Shown: positions 6,395 to 8,954 of the stretch, piece after piece
Position numbering within the stretch: the stretch's first letter is position 1
Layout: each line of letters starts with the position of its first letter
Assembly (NCBI GenBank): GCA_002400805.1
Contig: NVRG01000030.1
Span: 982 to 9,935, forward strand
Source of the DNA: Gammaproteobacteria bacterium
GTDB lineage: Bacteria > Pseudomonadota > Gammaproteobacteria > Nitrosococcales > Methylophagaceae
DNA: 8,954 nucleotides
Direction: 5' to 3'
The notes under the pieces: model-generated
Databases searched by the model: none
Told to the model about the DNA's origin: nothing
The model's input: only the letters and a program-made list of their open reading frames with translations
Translations under genes and position numbers: made by a program

Positions 6395-8188
6395 TTAGTT
6401 CACTGCTTGATGATTCAGAATTACCGACTCAAATTCTCCTGCCTTCTCAAAAATTGGGATATTGAAATCATTGATGTAGACATCCCAAAAATCTGTCTCT
6501 TCACACACAATTCTCGCACGCAGGTAATACTCAGCAGCTTTTTCATGCTCGCCTAACATCTCATAACAATAACCTACGTAATATAGTCCAATGCCATGAT
6601 CAGACTTAACACTTAATACCCTCATGAAGTTTTCAAGTGCTACATCATAGTTTTTTAATCTAAGGTTAGCGTTATAAACAAAGTTCAACTCAATATTCAT
6701 GTAGTAAGTCATATGTTGAACATACTCAGGTGTCATTTCTCCTGTTTCAATAACGGCTCGCTTATAATTAGCTTTTAGTGGTGTGATTTTGAAGTAATCA
6801 TTTGCTTCACACGTTTCATACATTTCACTACCAGGTATTGGCGTCGCCACAAAAACGCGAAACCAATCTGCGTAAACCGTCTTTAAGAACTCGCGACTAT
6901 CATCAATATCTTCTTTTGTTTCTCCAGGCATTCCAAGGATAATATTACAGTCCGTATATATCCCCGCTTCCCTACAATTTTTAGCGACCTCAGTAACAAG
7001 ATCTAACCTTAATGGTTTACGCATCAATTCTTTGAGCACTCTGGCACTCCCCGACTCAATCGGCAATACCAACTCATGAACACCTGAGGCTTTTAATAGT
7101 TTTAAAAATCGTAGGTCCAAAGCATAAATAGCAAGCGCATTTTGAAAAAACATCTCTAAGTTTAACTTGCCGATTCCATCAACCAGTTCATAGGGTCGCT
7201 CCCTTCCGCCCATAAAATGATCGTCTTGAATCACCACACCATCTATCTGAAACTTAGACATCATTAATTTTAGGTCATGCAATACTCTTTTAGGGCTCTG
7301 ATACCGCATATCTCGACCATGCGTTACATGAGATGCACAAAAAGTACATTTAAATGGACACCCTCTTGACGTCATGATCGGCATACTAATTTTTTCAGGA
7401 TTTAGCGGCGCAACTTCTTTTCCGATTGCATCTTCAAGTTGTTCTTCATTATCACTTAGCTTACTACTTATATATTTATCACTAACGGAATAGCGAGCTG
7501 ATGTCGGGTTTAATTTATAGCCGTCAAGGTCAAGAATTTCATAATCTAAGAAAGGGATTTCATCTAAATCGTCAATGAAGTCATGCTTAAAAGCATGATT
7601 CCCTTTGGCTAAGTCTTTGTGGGTCACCCATGATGAATGACTCTCTAAAAAATCATGTTTATGTTCTGCTTGCAATAACTCTAGAAACGGCTTTTCACCC
7701 TCACCAAAACACACCGCATCAATGACAGGTGACTGCTGCAAAATTTCTTTATACATCGATGTTGGAAGGTTTCCTCCGACTAAAACTAAAGAGGTCGGAA
7801 ACAACTTTCTCGCTATCTCGGTCAAGTCGATAATACTTTCATATGCAGGGGTGAACAAGGCGGTAACCCCGACATAATCAGGTTTGAAGTCGCGGTATAT
7901 GTCAGAACTTAATACCTGTTCAAAATAAGAATAAAAGTCAGTGTGAGTCCATTCTATTTCTTGGTTTAATAGCACGTTGAAATCAACAGCCATTGTCTCC
8001 GCACCAGTCCATTTTTTTAGATAGGCGCTAAGAGAAATAATGCCCAGAGGGATATCCGTAAGCACCGACCCAAAGTGAACAGTACCGTTATTTTTTGAGA
8101 TTGTGCTTATGTTAGATGGTGGCGTAACAAAATCATCAAATGATATATTTGGTGGCACCAGAAATAATATCTTTTTGTCTTTTTCCAT
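6395..8188 (-). CDS. B12-binding-domain radical SAM enzyme with TPR-like C-terminus
   Basis: This 597-residue protein has the class B (cobalamin-dependent) radical SAM layout. Residue numbers here count from the TTG five codons upstream; subtract 5 for the chosen ATG. The N-terminal B12-binding-like Rossmann domain includes IPLGIISLSAYL (51-62), MAVDFN (71-76), DYVGVTAL (109-116) and LVGGNLPT (141-148). It lacks DxHxxG, which is normal for this class. A long linker (185-272) precedes the radical SAM core with CX3CX2C (C282, C286, C289) and GMPGET (424-429). Residues 513-575 resemble two TPR-type helical repeats (YDVALENFMRVL, GEHEKAAEYYLRA). The ATG at 8188 is preceded by AGG seven bases upstream, whereas the upstream TTG has no such site. 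Possible reactions are methylation or another C-C or C-H step on an unactivated carbon. It is transcribed alone and converges on the fusion radical SAM gene. Confidence 0.9.
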   Translation of the reverse strand: MEKDKKILFLVPPNISFDDFVTPPSNISTISKNNGTVHFGSVLTDIPLGIISLSAYLKKWTGAETMAVDFNVLLNQEIEWTHTDFYSYFEQVLSSDIYRDFKPDYVGVTALFTPAYESIIDLTEIARKLFPTSLVLVGGNLPTSMYKEILQQSPVIDAVCFGEGEKPFLELLQAEHKHDFLESHSSWVTHKDLAKGNHAFKHDFIDDLDEIPFLDYEILDLDGYKLNPTSARYSVSDKYISSKLSDNEEQLEDAIGKEVAPLNPEKISMPIMTSRGCPFKCTFCASHVTHGRDMRYQSPKRVLHDLKLMMSKFQIDGVVIQDDHFMGGRERPYELVDGIGKLNLEMFFQNALAIYALDLRFLKLLKASGVHELVLPIESGSARVLKELMRKPLRLDLVTEVAKNCREAGIYTDCNIILGMPGETKEDIDDSREFLKTVYADWFRVFVATPIPGSEMYETCEANDYFKITPLKANYKRAVIETGEMTPEYVQHMTYYMNIELNFVYNANLRLKNYDVALENFMRVLSVKSDHGIGLYYVGYCYEMLGEHEKAAEYYLRARIVCEETDFWDVYINDFNIPIFEKAGEFESVILNHQAVN

Positions 8189-8396
8189 TTGTTTACCTGC
8201 CAAAAATCATTTATCGTAATTTTCTTCCACCACATAGTATAGGCAATGAACAAACAAGTGCCGCTTTGAAATTTCATTCTATACCAAAGATACTGCCTTT
8301 GTAGTAAAAATCATATACTTAGTGCTTACAACTACTCAAAAATTAAATTTATCAGTAAGCTCTCTTTTGCTCTTGTTATCAAAAAGACCTCACGTT
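8189..8396. other. Divergent intergenic region, promoters unresolved
   Basis: This AT-rich gap separates the B12 radical SAM gene from the NUDIX gene and must hold promoters for both. TATACT appears on the minus strand (8241-8236) and on the plus strand (8314-8319) as possible -10 elements. Neither has a good -35 at 16-18 bases. No small gene, RNA gene or terminator stands out. Confidence 0.4.
8196..8198 (-). promoter_or_regulatory. Shine-Dalgarno core that decides the B12 radical SAM start
   Basis: On the minus strand AGG, within GGCAGGT, lies seven bases before the ATG at 8188-8186. It falls inside the reading frame if the TTG at 8203 is used, and nothing comparable precedes that TTG. The ATG is therefore the better start. 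Confidence 0.65.
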
Positions 8397-8954
8397 ATGA
8401 ACATTACCGAAGCCATTGCTGTTCTTGAACAAGCAATATCTGATCCTAAAGTCGGCCTGCCCGAAGAAATCTTTAGGCTAGTTAGTCGCCTAACACCAAT
8501 GGTAAATGTAGATTTATTGATAAAAGATAAAAAAAATCGCATTTTACTCGCTTGGAGAGATGATGAATTTTCAGGGCAAGGCTGGCACATTCCCGGGGGA
8601 ATTGTTCGTTACAAAGAACGCCTTGAAAAGAGAATCCAACAAGTAGCTCTGCTTGAGATTGGAACAGAAGTCTCTTATTCAAACAAGCCAATTGCTATGA
8701 ATCAATTGGTATGCAAGCATGATACTCGAGGTCACTTTATCTCTTTTCTTTATGAGTGCTCTATTACTTCAGAATTTATTCCAAAAAATGTCAATTTGGC
8801 TAAAACTGATCCCGGGTTTCTTACCTGGCATGAACACTGTCCTGAGAACCTAGTTGATGTACAAGAGGCTTATCGGAAAACGGTTGAGCCATACGTTATT
8901 AGAGTAAATGAAACGAGTGGAACGGTTGATATAGTCACGGCTTTAAAGAATGGA
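8397..8954 (+). CDS. NUDIX-fold protein, GDP-mannose hydrolase-like, degenerate Nudix box (3' end beyond right edge)
   Basis: The first 186 residues are visible and the frame is still open at the edge. The segment TPMVNVDLLIKDKKNRILLAWR (starting at 33), WHIPGGIVRYKERLEKRI (starting at 63) and the following strands match the Nudix fold. They most resemble GDP-mannose mannosyl hydrolase (Gmm/NudD) in the LVxxD strand, the qGWxxPGG approach and the overall spacing. The Nudix box GX5EX7REUXEEXGU is degraded. G68 and E74 are kept, but the RE pair is Q82-V83 and the first of the later glutamates is L86; only E87 and G89 remain. GDP-mannose hydrolases also have a non-canonical box, but they normally keep the Arg. 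It may be a hydrolase of an NDP-sugar with altered chemistry, or a non-catalytic binding protein. The ATG has only a weak AAAAAGA upstream. Its link to the neighbouring pathway is unproven. Confidence 0.82.
   Translation, partial: MNITEAIAVLEQAISDPKVGLPEEIFRLVSRLTPMVNVDLLIKDKKNRILLAWRDDEFSGQGWHIPGGIVRYKERLEKRIQQVALLEIGTEVSYSNKPIAMNQLVCKHDTRGHFISFLYECSITSEFIPKNVNLAKTDPGFLTWHEHCPENLVDVQEAYRKTVEPYVIRVNETSGTVDIVTALKNG

Noticed and set aside
8237..8284. GTATAG / CTATAC inverted repeat between the B12 radical SAM and NUDIX genes as an operator
   Set aside because: The arms are only 6 bases and are separated by 36 bases of AT-rich DNA, so chance is a sufficient explanation.
1..8954. CRISPR array, tRNA, rRNA, insertion sequence ends or integrase
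   Set aside because: I looked for regularly spaced repeats, cloverleaf-like segments, terminal inverted repeats with target duplications and recombinase motifs, and found none.

Overview
The window is AT-rich bacterial DNA, densely coding on both strands. It carries six complete genes and two genes cut by the window edges. Good Shine-Dalgarno sequences, an ATGA stop/start overlap and a consensus FNR/ANR-type box suggest a proteobacterium, most likely a gammaproteobacterium. That assignment is an inference; there is no rRNA or housekeeping gene to confirm it. No tRNA, rRNA, insertion sequence, CRISPR array or integrase is visible. The gene set looks like an accessory glycan or small-molecule locus, such as modified-sugar, surface polysaccharide or natural-product synthesis.

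Layout. A leftward group of three genes is read from about 2952 towards 1: a three-domain methyltransferase, a short-chain NAD(P) epimerase/reductase with a TTG start, and a radical SAM protein that runs off the left edge. A rightward group starts at 3102: a phytanoyl-CoA-dioxygenase-like Fe(II)/2-oxoglutarate enzyme, a family-2 glycosyltransferase, and a Rossmann/radical-SAM/auxiliary-cluster fusion that overlaps the glycosyltransferase by 4 bases. Converging on it is a B12-binding-type radical SAM enzyme with a TPR-like tail (8188 down to 6395). A 208-base gap follows, then a rightward NUDIX-fold gene cut by the right edge.

Regulation. The 149-base gap between the two operons (2953-3101) is the most striking non-coding part. 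It holds an 8-base inverted repeat in which each arm can serve as the -35 of one strand and the -10 of the other, each with a 17-base spacer. This would be a symmetric, mutually exclusive pair of promoters. Beside it is a perfect TTGAT-N4-ATCAA box, the FNR/ANR consensus, which also contains two GATC sites.

How the genes may work together. The methyltransferase and the reductase resemble a sugar C-methylation and keto-reduction pair. The glycosyltransferase would transfer a sugar, and the dioxygenase and radical SAM enzymes would perform C-H chemistry. One operon ends in an oxygen-sensitive radical SAM enzyme and the other starts with an oxygen-requiring hydroxylase, which gives the oxygen-sensing box an obvious possible purpose. 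Substrates cannot be read from the sequence. No nucleotide-sugar synthase, dehydratase, polymerase or export gene lies inside the window.
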